A DNA stretch of 64,000 bases from NCBI GenBank assembly GCA_910589415.1, contig OU342631.1, forward strand, positions 3,782,001 to 3,846,000. The letters are read 5' to 3'. The notes beneath the pieces are model-generated. The model was given only the letters and a program-made list of their open reading frames with translations, searched no databases and was not told the DNA's origin. Of the stretch, positions 36,601 through 44,415 are shown one piece after another (position 1 is the first letter of the stretch; each line of letters begins with the position of its first letter). Origin of the DNA: Malachius bipustulatus (lineage: Eukaryota; Arthropoda; Insecta; Coleoptera; Melyridae). A program made the translations under genes and the position numbers.

Positions 36601-36847
36601 GGCCACTGCCAATGTTGACTTGCAAACAGATAAATTGATTCAGACTACATTAAGAACGAAATTCCAGGACTGTACAGTGTTAACGATTGCTCATAGACTT
36701 CATACAATTATGGATTCAAACAAAATTATGGTCTTGGATGGTGGACATTTAAAAGAGTTCGATACTCCTGAAAATCTCTTGAAGAATGAAGATGGACTCT
36801 TTTATAATATGGTACATGAAACTGCAACAATAAATAAAGATAATTAG
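21537..36847 (+). CDS. Gene B: ABC subfamily C transporter (MRP4 / lethal(2)03659-like), intact
   Basis: Nine exons splice to 3870 nt (1289 residues plus stop): 21537-21613, 28099-28341, 28402-28832, 28961-29117, 31759-32768, 32822-33113, 33219-33712, 35618-35848, 35913-36847. All junctions are GT-AG and all split codons restore family residues. The protein is the short ABCC type: TMD1, NBD1 (Walker A GAVGSGKS about residue 468, LSGGQ about 558, DD at the catalytic site), TMD2, NBD2 (GRTGAGKS about 1080, LSVGQ about 1182, [11 protein letters not shown] about 1202). No N-terminal TMD0 is present. The family exports organic anions, conjugates and drugs across the plasma membrane; the substrate here is unknown. 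The first exon is assigned by phase and by its PNSRENANF motif, and lies 6.5 kb from exon 2. Confidence 0.88.
22407..23108 (+). pseudogene. Broken fragment of a DUF7869-like protein
   Basis: The first frame reads IWDETVCGRGNNEIASCLL and then WSDNCIGQNKNN before a stop near 22570. A second frame reads VSGHSYMPCNRDFALLEKRKK. A third frame (22713-23108) ends in KEKLKDLEGMLPYIPEQHQPYY. The spacing of 'W.DNC.GQNKN' and 'GHS..PC.RDF' matches the DUF7869-type proteins found in many copies in insect genomes, which are probably transposon-derived. At least two frame breaks make it non-functional. Confidence 0.6.
24360..26236 (-). pseudogene. 5'-truncated LINE (non-LTR retrotransposon), CR1/Jockey-like
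   Basis: Reading the - strand from 26235, the order is KPWITQNVKRAQRDRDIW (end of the endonuclease-RT linker), LKTSVIVPVPKV and AEFRPIDLMPVIDKIIEHLV, then GQSKFRSAHST. After a stop come GVPQGSVLGP (25048-25076) and FADYTLVS (near 24965), where DY replaces the catalytic DD, then NKLKLNTDKAKCIVLG. The motifs are those of non-LTR reverse transcriptases. The element lacks almost all of its endonuclease and begins beside a run of 15 G at 26198-26212. Stops and frameshifts make it dead. Confidence 0.85.
26850..26912 (+). repeat. Short tandem repeat, about 20-bp unit, three copies
   Basis: GTTACCTAGGAAACCAAA occurs twice with slight length change, followed by GTTACATAGGAAAAC. It is a local tandem array in intron 1 of gene B. 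Confidence 0.8.
27072..27215 (+). repeat. Dispersed repeat ending in a hairpin (copy 1)
   Basis: GTGGGCAGGTGAGTTTTGG, CGGTGGACATTTGATGAG and GTGATGTCGTCCTCAATAG are followed by AGTGTATTTTT paired with AAAAATACACT. The same unit recurs at 43330-43475 and, shortened, at 39310-39417. A hairpin close to one end is seen in Helitron-like elements, but no other Helitron mark is present. Confidence 0.65.
27237..27787 (+). mobile_element. Possible solo LTR
   Basis: The segment is less AT-rich than its surroundings and has a promoter-like arrangement. CTATAAATAG near 27541 is followed after about 30 bp by CAGTCAGTTTAGCG. AATAAATAAA occurs near 27716 and the segment ends CCGTAACA. TGTCGCGC at 27237 is a candidate start, but no target duplication was found, so the ends are uncertain. 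Confidence 0.4.
28099..28341 (+). CDS. Gene B exon 2
   Basis: The acceptor TTTTTAG precedes 28099 and the donor GTAAGT follows 28341. The 243-nt length equals exon 2 of gene C, and the translations align without a gap (LGDRLEEAWENEI against LGDRIENAWNQEL). It encodes the elbow region and the first helix. The EGYKKE-type motif of gene C is replaced here by EATKSK, so the N-terminal elbow has diverged. Confidence 0.85.
28402..28832 (+). CDS. Gene B exon 3: TMD1 helices
   Basis: This 431-nt exon matches gene C in length and phase. It encodes QPTFLGWLLSYYQPN, a helix near LCCLIHTMIL, the loop KIINFISNDISKFD and two further helices. The donor is GTAAGC after CAATG. Confidence 0.9.
28961..29117 (+). 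CDS. Gene B exon 4
   Basis: This 157-nt exon has the same length as in gene C. It encodes TDERVKIIAEIINGIQVVKM and YAWEKPF, the most conserved cytoplasmic loop of TMD1. It ends AG before donor GTAAAT, and exon 5 supplies the A of the arginine codon. Confidence 0.92.
30586..30751. mobile_element. Small MITE with TA target duplication
   Basis: ACGGGCAGATTTCTG at the left is matched by CAGAAATCTGCCCGT at the right, with TA on each side. It is 166 bp and non-coding. TA duplication suggests a Tc1/mariner-type derivative. Confidence 0.65.
31171..31281 (+). pseudogene. N-terminal remnant of a MADF/Myb-like frame in the Harbinger-like element
   Basis: ATG opens 36 residues reading MAGKKPQPRFF, AAEDELLIELVAGLP, then a stop. 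'D..LI.LV…P' followed by a W is the beginning of MADF or SANT-type domains, one of which accompanies the transposase in PIF/Harbinger elements. The rest is deleted. Confidence 0.5.
31296..31421 (-). pseudogene. Possible N-terminal remnant of the Harbinger transposase frame
   Basis: On the - strand an ATG at 31421 opens 41 residues with an acidic run (MELLEEEEE) followed by LKKRRSESFS and a stop at 31296. Harbinger-type transposases often start with such acidic then basic stretches, but the catalytic domain is missing, so this is inferred from context. Confidence 0.4.
31759..32768 (+). CDS. Gene B exon 5: end of TMD1 and NBD1
   Basis: This 1010-nt exon is nearly identical to gene A 382-1391; only a few residues differ (for example LIAYYN against LITYYN). 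It carries the full NBD1 set of motifs. The donor GTAGGT starts a 53-bp intron. Confidence 0.93.
32822..33113 (+). CDS. Gene B exon 6: linker and first TMD2 helix
   Basis: The 292-nt exon encodes GSYKELTAMG, a Lys/Glu-rich linker and the first TMD2 helix. Two linker residues differ from gene A (EAIEEAM against ETIEEEM). It ends inside a tryptophan codon. Confidence 0.9.
33219..33712 (+). CDS. Gene B exon 7: TMD2 helices
   Basis: The 494-nt exon encodes three helices and the AGRILNRFSKD loop. The residue before FFHQ is G (PLGFFHQ), whereas gene A and gene C have R. Genes A and B also carry one extra residue in the loop after SKD (TCTTDDDLPEA against IGSMDDLLPW in C). Confidence 0.92.
35362..35561. 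mobile_element. Fold-back MITE shared by genes A and B (copy B)
   Basis: This is the duplicate of the element at 3965-4164, in intron 7 of gene B, with the same arms and only scattered substitutions. Confidence 0.75.
35618..35848 (+). CDS. Gene B exon 8: coupling loop and helix of TMD2
   Basis: The 231-nt exon encodes RSPVYAHISESLHGLSTIRAF and a hydrophobic helix. It differs from gene A by WLDA instead of WLDV. Confidence 0.92.
35913..36847 (+). CDS. Gene B exon 9: end of TMD2 and NBD2
   Basis: The 935-nt last exon carries [55 protein letters not shown] and [11 protein letters not shown], and ends with TAG. It holds the uninterrupted site (CTCT at 36480-36483) that received the retrotransposon in gene A. 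Confidence 0.95.
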
Positions 36848-37929
36848 TGAAACAGGTGAAAAAACTGGAGACGTAGTCCAGGAAATATGGGACGATAAAA
36901 CGGGACCCTACCTTGCAAAATGTAGTTTATAATTTTTAAATTTTTTCATAAATACATCGAGTCTATGCTAAAACCCCAGGTTTTCACTTTTCCTCCTAAT
37001 CTGCAACATCTCTAGCTTCACAATATGGTTGATGATAAAAGAAGACATAGATCTTCCTGTCCTATTGATGAATGTTGCTCCTTGTTCTCTTCCAATCTAT
37101 TCCAGAACCTGGCAGAAGTAGTGCTCCAGACACATAGTTTTCTGGATTATCATACTGGTATTCTATACCAAATAATATCTTCTTATCCATGCCGTAAGTG
37201 GCTGTGATGCCATGTCATCAATTTCTGGAATCGGCAAAAGCTAGTTTAGCTCTTCTTCAAGAAACATCCACAGTTACGAGAAGTACTTATAGCAAGTGTG
37301 TTCAGAGATTCAGGTGCCAGTGTATCCAGCATAGCGAAAGCAGGAGCGTACAGGTACTGATAGCTGCGTGTAAAGTGGTGGAAGAAATAAATCATTGGAA
37401 ACTTTACAAAATCTACAACTGGCAGTCAATTCTTTTAGTTACGCCTACAAAGGACGTAACAATTATTCGTCATATATTTCGTATGTAGATACCATCAAAG
37501 ACAGATTTGATAATTTTTCTTGAACCTTCTAGTAATTGTTGAATTTCTGCCATATTTAATTGGGAATCGGGTTCTTTAATGAAATTATTATTTATAAAAA
37601 GATTTTTATAAAAAACGAAACGTTTCAGAGCCGATTGGTCCCTTGTTCACTCGTAATGTAAAAAACATGTAAAAAACTTAAAATACTTTAAAAAACTATA
37701 ATAATTAATATAACAAAATGGTCGTAAAATTGTGTTTTTATGAAATTTTTTAATTTTAGAAAATATAATAAATTGACTTGATTTATATTGACTTGACTAC
37801 AATTTATTGTTTATTGTGTCTGTTGCATGTATTTTATTGTATGGTAATATAGTTTTAAAAGTATTTTTATTGTAATGGTGATTATTAATTGTTAGTTTAA
37901 GTATTAGCAGGTTTATTTTGGTGTGTTTT
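36848..37929 (+). other. 3' flank of gene B
   Basis: It is the same sequence as the 3' flank of gene A. AATAAATCATTGG near 37386 offers a poly(A) signal. The short + frame at 37025-37207 and its antisense are kept in both duplicates only because the duplication is recent. No family was recognised. Confidence 0.5.
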
Positions 37930-37939
37930 GCTGCGTGTG

Positions 37940-38455
37940 AGACTCTTGGATCCAGTGAGGATTTTACTGTGACCAGTATCTGGAGATATGGCGATTCACT
38001 GACCCATTCAAACAAAAACATTTTTTTGTCTAAGAAAATAATATTATTTAAAAAGTTGAGATTTTCGTCACATCTCGACTGGAACTCTCTACAGAACTGC
38101 ATCGACGGTCGGGATCATCTTCATTTAATTCATGGATCAGTTGAGGTTTGTGGGGATGAGATTTGTCTCAGTAGTTTAACAACAGTTGAATGATCAATAT
38201 CGCCGAACGTAAATCTTGTAAGTCCTGTTTCAGTAAATTTTTAAACTATCCTACTTACTGTCAACTTACCAACAGGCGGCCTATTTGGATGTTCTTGATT
38301 GAATAAAGCAGAAGATTCAGCGTTAGATTATATAATCGATCTCCGAATCCAACCATTATCAAAACTTCAATTATTTCTTTTTCCGTTAAACGGTCAATTT
38401 TTTTTTTAATTTCTACAGTAATTAACAAAATACCTACTACTAGAACACTTTCCAC
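37940..38455 (-). pseudogene. Degenerate DDE transposase fragment
   Basis: On the - strand, LTEKEIIEVLIMVGFGDR gives the N-terminal helix pattern of an insect DNA-transposon protein. MQFCREFQSRCDENLNFLNN then IIF, where a catalytic DE would be expected, follows after several stops. The pattern FLNNIIF..D is that of Tc1/mariner-like (IS630) transposases. It abuts the right breakpoint of the A/B duplication. Confidence 0.5.
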
Positions 38456-41071
38456 AATTCACGTTCAAGCAGAACTGACATTTCAGTGGGTTTTCCACCT
38501 TAAATCTCTTGGTTACGATAAATTTAAGATAATAATTATTTCGATTCGGGAAAGTTTTTGGTTGGATAACGGTTTTTAAAATAAAAAGAACGAACAATCC
38601 AATTCTTTAGTTTGATTCGAATCATTCGTCTTGATTATTTTTTCAACTAGAAGTTATTTTAATTGATAAGAAGCTTGCTCACATTTCGACTTATTTTGTT
38701 TTTCTAACAAAACACCCTCTATATCTTGTCAGCGAATACTAATAAACCCCTAGCATATGTGGTATCGCTGTATTTACGAAGAAGATGAGAATCCATTCCA
38801 CATGTTTCGGGATTTTGAAAAAAAAAGGTAAATAAATAAGTTGTGAATATTATGAAGAACTTTATCACCACGCTGTACGTATGTATACAATGTCACATAT
38901 AAAGTACCTACCTTTCGCATCATATGGGAAAAATAATTCTTTTTCGATTTAGGAAAATTTTGACTTCGCTGAAAGTTTGTGTTTTAAAAATTGATGACAA
39001 ATGACACACACACCACCTGTCACGTGTCTTTTAAAACTGTTAAATTTAACATTTTTGGGCAAAAAATTACAAAATATGACATTCGTTTTCAAAATTTCAG
39101 AAAATGTCACAGGAAAAAGTTTATTGATATTTTATTTTTCACTCATGTACCAATTTTGAACCCTTTAGCAATTTTTTTTTCATTAATTTATCGAACTGAG
39201 CATATCTGAGTTTAAAAAAGTTACGAAACTTGCACAAAATAGGTCCTTTCTATCATGTTCATCTTTTCAATGTTTTTTTTATGGCCCATTGTTGTTCTAA
39301 ATAACATTTTCTTATAAAAATATGATGAGTTTGGGTGATTTACGTAAAGTTATATCTTCCTCAATAGTGTTTTTTTAATTAAAAATACACTTTTAGTAAA
39401 AAATACACTAATAAAAATTAATAGGTAGGTAGGTTACTTCCTAATTTAACTATTTAATACAAATTATATTGTGAAAAAATGTATTTACTTTTAGATTTAT
39501 GTTTTCAACTTTACTTCGTAGAATCTCTGCATAATGATGGTTGATAAATAAAACATAAATATGTATTTCCGTAACTTTATTTTGCGAAAAATAACTAGTT
39601 CAACTGCACAACTGATAAGACTTGTCAATTATTTCTTTAAATATTGTTTATTTTGAACCATTGGGATGTATGAAATCTAAAAGCTTTTAAAATCAGTTAT
39701 AACATCCAATTCCACCCCGAGCAAATTTCGGGGAGGGAAAGAACGCTACTTAGCAGCCAGCTAGCTCCAAATAAATTTTCAATAAAATCTTATCAATAAC
39801 ATATTAAACAAAATCTAAGCAATATTTTATTAAATGGCAATGCACATTAAGAGTAACCAGATGGGGTGAGACAATAAGAACGACACAGATTAGAACAATT
39901 TATTTAACAAGATTGCATTTCAATTTCACAATAATTATTCATGACAATAATAATAATGACAATAAAAATGGGCAATAGGTATGCACAGTAATAAATTAAT
40001 TAACAAAGCTGAATATTTGTAACTTAAGTGATTTAACAAGTGATAGGTAATAGTGATGATTAATTATAAAAAAATTAATTTAGAAAAATTTTGAGCATAA
40101 ACTAACTATCGGAAAGAGAGTACAAAATATAAGATCTCACGAATCTTCAAGGGATGTCTTTATTGAAATAAATTAACTCAAAACAAGAAAATGATAATGA
40201 CATCAGGCACTTATCTTTTGTTCTGATGCGATGCTTGACGTGGCCTCAGGATCGGATTTTCCAGCAGCTCTGGAATTACGGCACGCCGCTGCCTCAGGAC
40301 ATCCCAGTTGTCACCCTGGAGTTCTGGTGACTGATGGGTCCTGCTACTGATGAGTCCTGATGGTGTGGACTCATCTTGATGGCAAGGGATGGTGCTTGCC
40401 TATGGCCGCTGCTTCTTCATCCCCAGAAAAGGAGGGCGAGTGCCTTCAAAATAATAATCGAGATCAGAACTTGCACTCCAACAACTAGGCCGGATCTTCA
40501 ATAGCCACCTGACGCCATGTCGTTCAGATCGCCTTGAAGATACGCCTACATTTTTTTTTACAAATAAAATGTTACAAATTTGAAGATAATAACAATAGTA
40601 AAAATAAACCTATTTATAAAAAGCAAAATATGAAATGAAATAATATGAAAAGTTAACAGTCATAAAATAAACATTGATGATGATGATCATGAATAATTAT
40701 AAATGCATCGCCTGCCGCTGATTTGAGAAAAATAATTTAACATTAAAAATCGAGAAAATTCAGTACTCACCCTGTTGGAAGAGAACAATTCACTTTCTAG
40801 CCGGACATGGTTCTGGATTTCGAGAACTCTAAAGAAAAATCGTCTAGGAGAGCCAAAAGCGCCGAATTTATTTCCTTCCTTATCAAAACTAAATTATCAC
40901 CGGCGATTGCCACCGACTGCTCGACGACGTCCGAACAACGTTCCCTACCACCGAGAATTTTTACCAAGGCGGTGAAATGTAAAACTCAGCCATCGAGATA
41001 TACATACAGGGCGATCACGGTCACTACCGCACTATAGAAAAATAATAATTGTAAATTATATAAAAAAAATG
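38456..41071. other. Spacer between gene B and the orphan first exon
   Basis: 38456-40200 is AT-rich with only the hairpin repeat at 39310. 40200-41040 is richer in GC and may be a retroelement fragment read on the - strand, because the - strand has a CAATAAAGACATC signal near 40160. No coding frame or family was recognised. Confidence 0.4.
39310..39417 (+). repeat. Dispersed repeat ending in a hairpin (copy 2, diverged)
   Basis: It shares GATGAGTTTGGGTGATTT, CTCAATAGTGT and the closing ATACACTAATAAAAA with the copies at 27072 and 43330. Confidence 0.55.
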
Positions 41072-41095
41072 GTAACATCTCAATTGAGATGTTAC
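41072..41095. other. Perfect 24-bp palindrome upstream of the orphan exon
   Basis: GTAACATCTCAA followed by TTGAGATGTTAC is a perfect palindrome ending 34 bp before the ATG at 41130. It could be a dimeric transcription-factor site or the end of a mobile element. Confidence 0.6.
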
Positions 41096-41129
41096 ACAGT
41101 TTCAGTGAAGGTTTCAAAAAAAGAGTACT

Positions 41130-41206
41130 ATGGAGAGTGAAAATGTTGAAAAGCGGCCTCCAAATTCCAGAGAAAATGCCAACTTTATATCCGTTGCCAC
41201 TTTTTA
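41130..41206 (+). CDS. Extra ABCC first exon (orphan or alternative start of gene C)
   Basis: ATG opens 25 residues, MESENVEKRPPNSRENAN…, ending TTT TA before GTGAGA. This is the same length and phase as exon 1 of gene B, and the flanking bases are also alike (ATAATTTTCTGTG downstream in both). It can splice in frame to exon 2 of gene C, giving 1318 residues. No matching exon 2-9 set lies between it and 44336, so it is either the remnant of a lost array member or an alternative first exon of gene C. Confidence 0.7.
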
Positions 41207-41479
41207 GTGAGATTTTCTAGCTCTCTTCTAATAATTTTCTGTGAACCTATTTCCTGGCAGAAGGAAATATATGTAGGTATTATTGTTCAAAACTTTCAGT
41301 GATATACTGGGTGTTAAAGTTTAAAAAAATATGAGAGTTTTTGGTTAAAACTCGAGAAAATTTGAACCGTTTTTGTTGTCATGAAAAATAAACAAACAAC
41401 GACGTTTGATTTTGCAATTTCAGATTTTGTTTATGTCTTCCAGTGACGTAGATATTCAGGTTTACGTCTCTTTTCCCTC

Positions 41480-42590
41480 CCCATCTCTTACGTCACTGAC
41501 TTTATTCAATAGCCCTTGCATTTAAAAACAAAACAGTATTCATCAGCTTTTTTATACGGCGCACTGTTTTTGAGATACTTTCAGTTTTTCTGGTATTGTT
41601 AGACGATTTACATTGCAAAATTATTGATTTCACATTAAAAGTTATCATGAATAGAATTTTAAGCCAAATGTTATTCTTAAAAAAATAACTAAGGAATAGC
41701 CAAGCGTTCCTCTCTAGAAGGCACCGGCGTGGGTTAAATCTGGAGACCGTGCAGGCCATGCAACATTGCAACTAGACCATCGCGACCAATCCATCGACCA
41801 TTAAAATGTCCATTCAGCCAAAACGAACATTTATGCCAAAATTCGCCAACATCCATCGAATTGGAACCAGGCTTGTCTTCGCATAGCGAGTGGAATATTA
41901 TCCCACATATTGGGAATGTCAGTATCAAAAAATTACAGAATTCGGCCTCCGTGGAAGTATATTATAAGTATAAGAGTCAAACAGATTTCCATTGTAGATC
42001 CCTATTCAGATGTTATTCATACTAAATTCATGTTCAAACTTTCGTGGTCTGATATCATGCGGACTTTCATGTGCCCATACATGTTGAATATGAAAATTGA
42101 CAATTCTTGGTGGTCGAGTGAAACATGACTCATCGGTCCATAGAATATTTCTTTAAAAATCCTCCTTGTGGTCCAAAAGCCACCTACAAAATACCATCCT
42201 GTGTCCTTCGTCTCCTGAATGTAAACCATGGACAGGTTGGAGATGAAAAGGATGCTGAAGATCCCGTTTCAGTACTCTTAAAAAAAATGCTTTAAAGGAA
42301 TTCCAGTGGATCGACTTACCCTTTCTTTGACTTGTCCTCGGATCTCTGTTAAATTCACGCAGTATACGATTGTTTCTTCGTACGGTATTAAATTATTATG
42401 ATTAAGATTCGTTGGTATGGCCCTTAATCCGTGATTAATAATTTGGGGGTGTTCATTTGAAAAAAAATTATGCTGTGGCAGGCGTCTCTGTTGAAGAAAC
42501 GTCTGCGACATTCTCGAACTGCTTTTACCGCATTACCATCACAAAATCCATAAATAAAGTGTATATCAGCATATTCTTTAAAAAAAAAGA
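41480..42590 (-). pseudogene. DUF4817-type DNA transposase relic
   Basis: The - strand from about 42590 reads EYADIHFIYGFCDGNAVKAV and RECRRRFFNRD, the DUF4817 helix-turn-helix start. After several stops it continues ILWTDESCFTR (first catalytic D), HVWAHESPHDIRPRKFEHEF, then AWFQFDG (second catalytic D) and WPARSPDLT. Motif order and spacing match the transposases widely found in insects with a DUF4817 N-terminus and an IS630-like catalytic domain. It carries many stops and shifts. Confidence 0.75.
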
Positions 42591-43329
42591 AAAAGCATTT
42601 TATTGTTTAAAAATAACTGAAAGATTTGCTTTAAAGCAAATTAGTGATGCTTATTAAGAAGTATTAAATTGGCGAAAACATCAAAACTTAATCATAGTTC
42701 TACTTCGTGGAATTTTAGTCAATTTATCAATCTAATATGGCCCAACATTACTTGTGAAAACTTCAAATATCTCAAAAACACATGAGCCATTGAATGACGT
42801 TATTGTATTTGCAATAAAGTCAGTGGCGTAAAAGTTTTTTTTTTGAAAATGGGTATTGGCATATCCATATCTCCGCCACTGGTTTTCATAATTATTTATC
42901 ACCATAAGTCTTAAATCATGATGGATACTTAGATCATCCTGTAGGTATGCCAATTTTTCAATTTTTCCGCTTTTTTTCCGGACACTTTTTTAAGACGAAT
43001 GAGATAGCGTGTATGACTGGTCTCAATCGTCTTTTGTTATTCCGCAACCCGCCTCAACTTTCGTTTTTCTTATGACCCCAAGTGTCCGGATAATGTCACA
43101 TTTTGACAGCTGTCACATTAACCGTTTCGGACTTACTTGAGAAAAACAAAATCCGCCATTTTCGGTTTTTGGCCGATATTTCCAAAACCAATTGACCGGT
43201 TATAAATCTGAAACCGGTTATCGAATGCACAAAGTTTCCCCTAAAACTTTCCCGATTTAACCTTTGCTGTAAGTGCAATAGGAGCCGAGATCCCTGTATA
43301 GAGACGCGAATCTGGGACACATTGTATAT

Positions 43330-43475
43330 CGTGGGCAGGTGAATTTTGGAAAACCACTTTTTCGTGATCTGGGGGTTAGGATCGGTGGACATTTGATGAG
43401 ATTGGGTGATTTTCGAAAAGTGATGTCGTCCTCAATAGTGTATTTTTTTGTTAAAAAATACACTAAAAAAATAGA
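43330..43475 (+). repeat. Dispersed repeat ending in a hairpin (copy 3)
   Basis: It is closely similar to 27072-27215, with CGTGGGCAGGTGAATTTTGG, GGATCGGTGGACATTTGATG and the AGTGTATTTT/AAAATACACT hairpin. Confidence 0.65.
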
Positions 43476-43779
43476 TAAAAAAAATTAGCGAATGAGATGA
43501 CGTCTTATTATGGCCATAAGAATAACAAAACTTGACTCTAGAATCTAGTCGGCTTTGAAAAGTAAACAAATGTTAAACAACAAAAGACTAAAATGAGAAA
43601 CCTTGATTTTTCCGTTTGTTTTTTTAGCATACTTCAGCAATTACTGAAGTTAGCCTAAATTTTAATTTTACAATAAGTAAAAACTTGAGCAGTTTTTTTT
43701 GTAATTTAACCGACTCTGTATCTCTCATTGGCTGTCTACAGGATCTCTATAGGTGCTACAATTTAATCCGAAAATCATT

Positions 43780-44006
43780 TAGCGCGGGCGGTAGCGCGGC
43801 GGTTTAGGTCGCTGACTGTTAAGCCGTTGACCGTTTGGGTTCGAATCCCAGCTCGGCATGATTGTTGGTGCTCGCTAAAACTACTATTAATAGATTGATT
43901 TTATATCTGGCTAAATGAGCTTTACGTCGAAGCTAAATTATCAGAACGGAGCGACTATGTCTTATCTAAACAATAAAGACCGATGCTGTCTCTTAAAAAA
44001 AAATAT
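43780..44006 (+). mobile_element. tRNA-derived SINE
   Basis: A Pol III A box (TAGCGCGGCGG, 43792-43802) and a B box (GGTTCGAATCC, 43838-43848) are spaced as in tRNA genes. They are followed by an unrelated body, AATAAAGACCGATGCTGTCTC and a poly(A) tail. The cloverleaf is poor and the acceptor ends do not pair, so this is a SINE and not a tRNA gene. No clear target duplication was seen. Confidence 0.7.
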
Positions 44007-44335
44007 GTATGTAGGTATATTCAGTTTATATTGTAAATATAAAAAATTATACAAATATATTGCAAAAAATATAAACAGTAGATTTAGGTATTGTATTTCC
44101 CTAATTTAGTAATATCCGCCTGTGGTGAAATGAAATTCTCGTATACATTTCCAATCACAAGTTCAAGAACTGAAACCGGTAAGTTCGACTGAGAGAGTAT
44201 GCTTGATAGGCTTGATTAGAGCTAGCTAGTTTGTTACCACAGTAGTATCTAGTGAATATACAATCCCAAAATACTTATGTGTTTATTAGCCTTGGAGTAT
44301 TTTTTAAATTGTCTGTGCTATTAAAATTTCTTATC

Positions 44336-44415
44336 ATGGATGGTAATAATGGCAAAAATAAAAGAAGAAAAAATCGACGAGAGGATGCCTCTTTATTATC
44401 TGTAGCCACATTTTT
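44336..44415 (+). CDS. Gene C exon 1 (candidate start)
   Basis: ATG opens 26 residues that are rich in Lys, Arg and Asn (MDGNNGKNKRRKNRRED) and end LLSVATF before donor GTAAGT. The LSVATF end corresponds to FISIATF of the gene B exon. Phase 2 fits exon 2. The upstream part is more basic than the other two first exons. Confidence 0.75.

Larger units (their letters stand above)
30754..37929 (+). repeat. Segmental duplication, copy 2 (3' part of gene B)
   Basis: This is the partner of 1-20834. It contains exons 5-9 of gene B and about 1.1 kb of 3' flank. At the right edge both copies share the segment ending in GGTTTATTTTGGTGTG. After that, copy 2 runs into a transposase relic while copy 1 runs into the spacer leading to the first exon of gene B. 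At the left edge, a 166-bp inverted-repeat element (30586-30751) ends two bases before the first aligned base. Confidence 0.93.

Noticed and set aside
37025..37207. CPIDECC text recalling an insulin A chain
   Set aside because: The third and fourth cysteines of the A-chain pattern are missing, no B chain or signal peptide is present, and it lies in the 3' flank shared by genes A and B.
43785..43857. Possible tRNA gene
   Set aside because: The A and B boxes are good, but the acceptor and anticodon stems do not pair, and a body with a poly(A) tail follows, so a SINE fits better.
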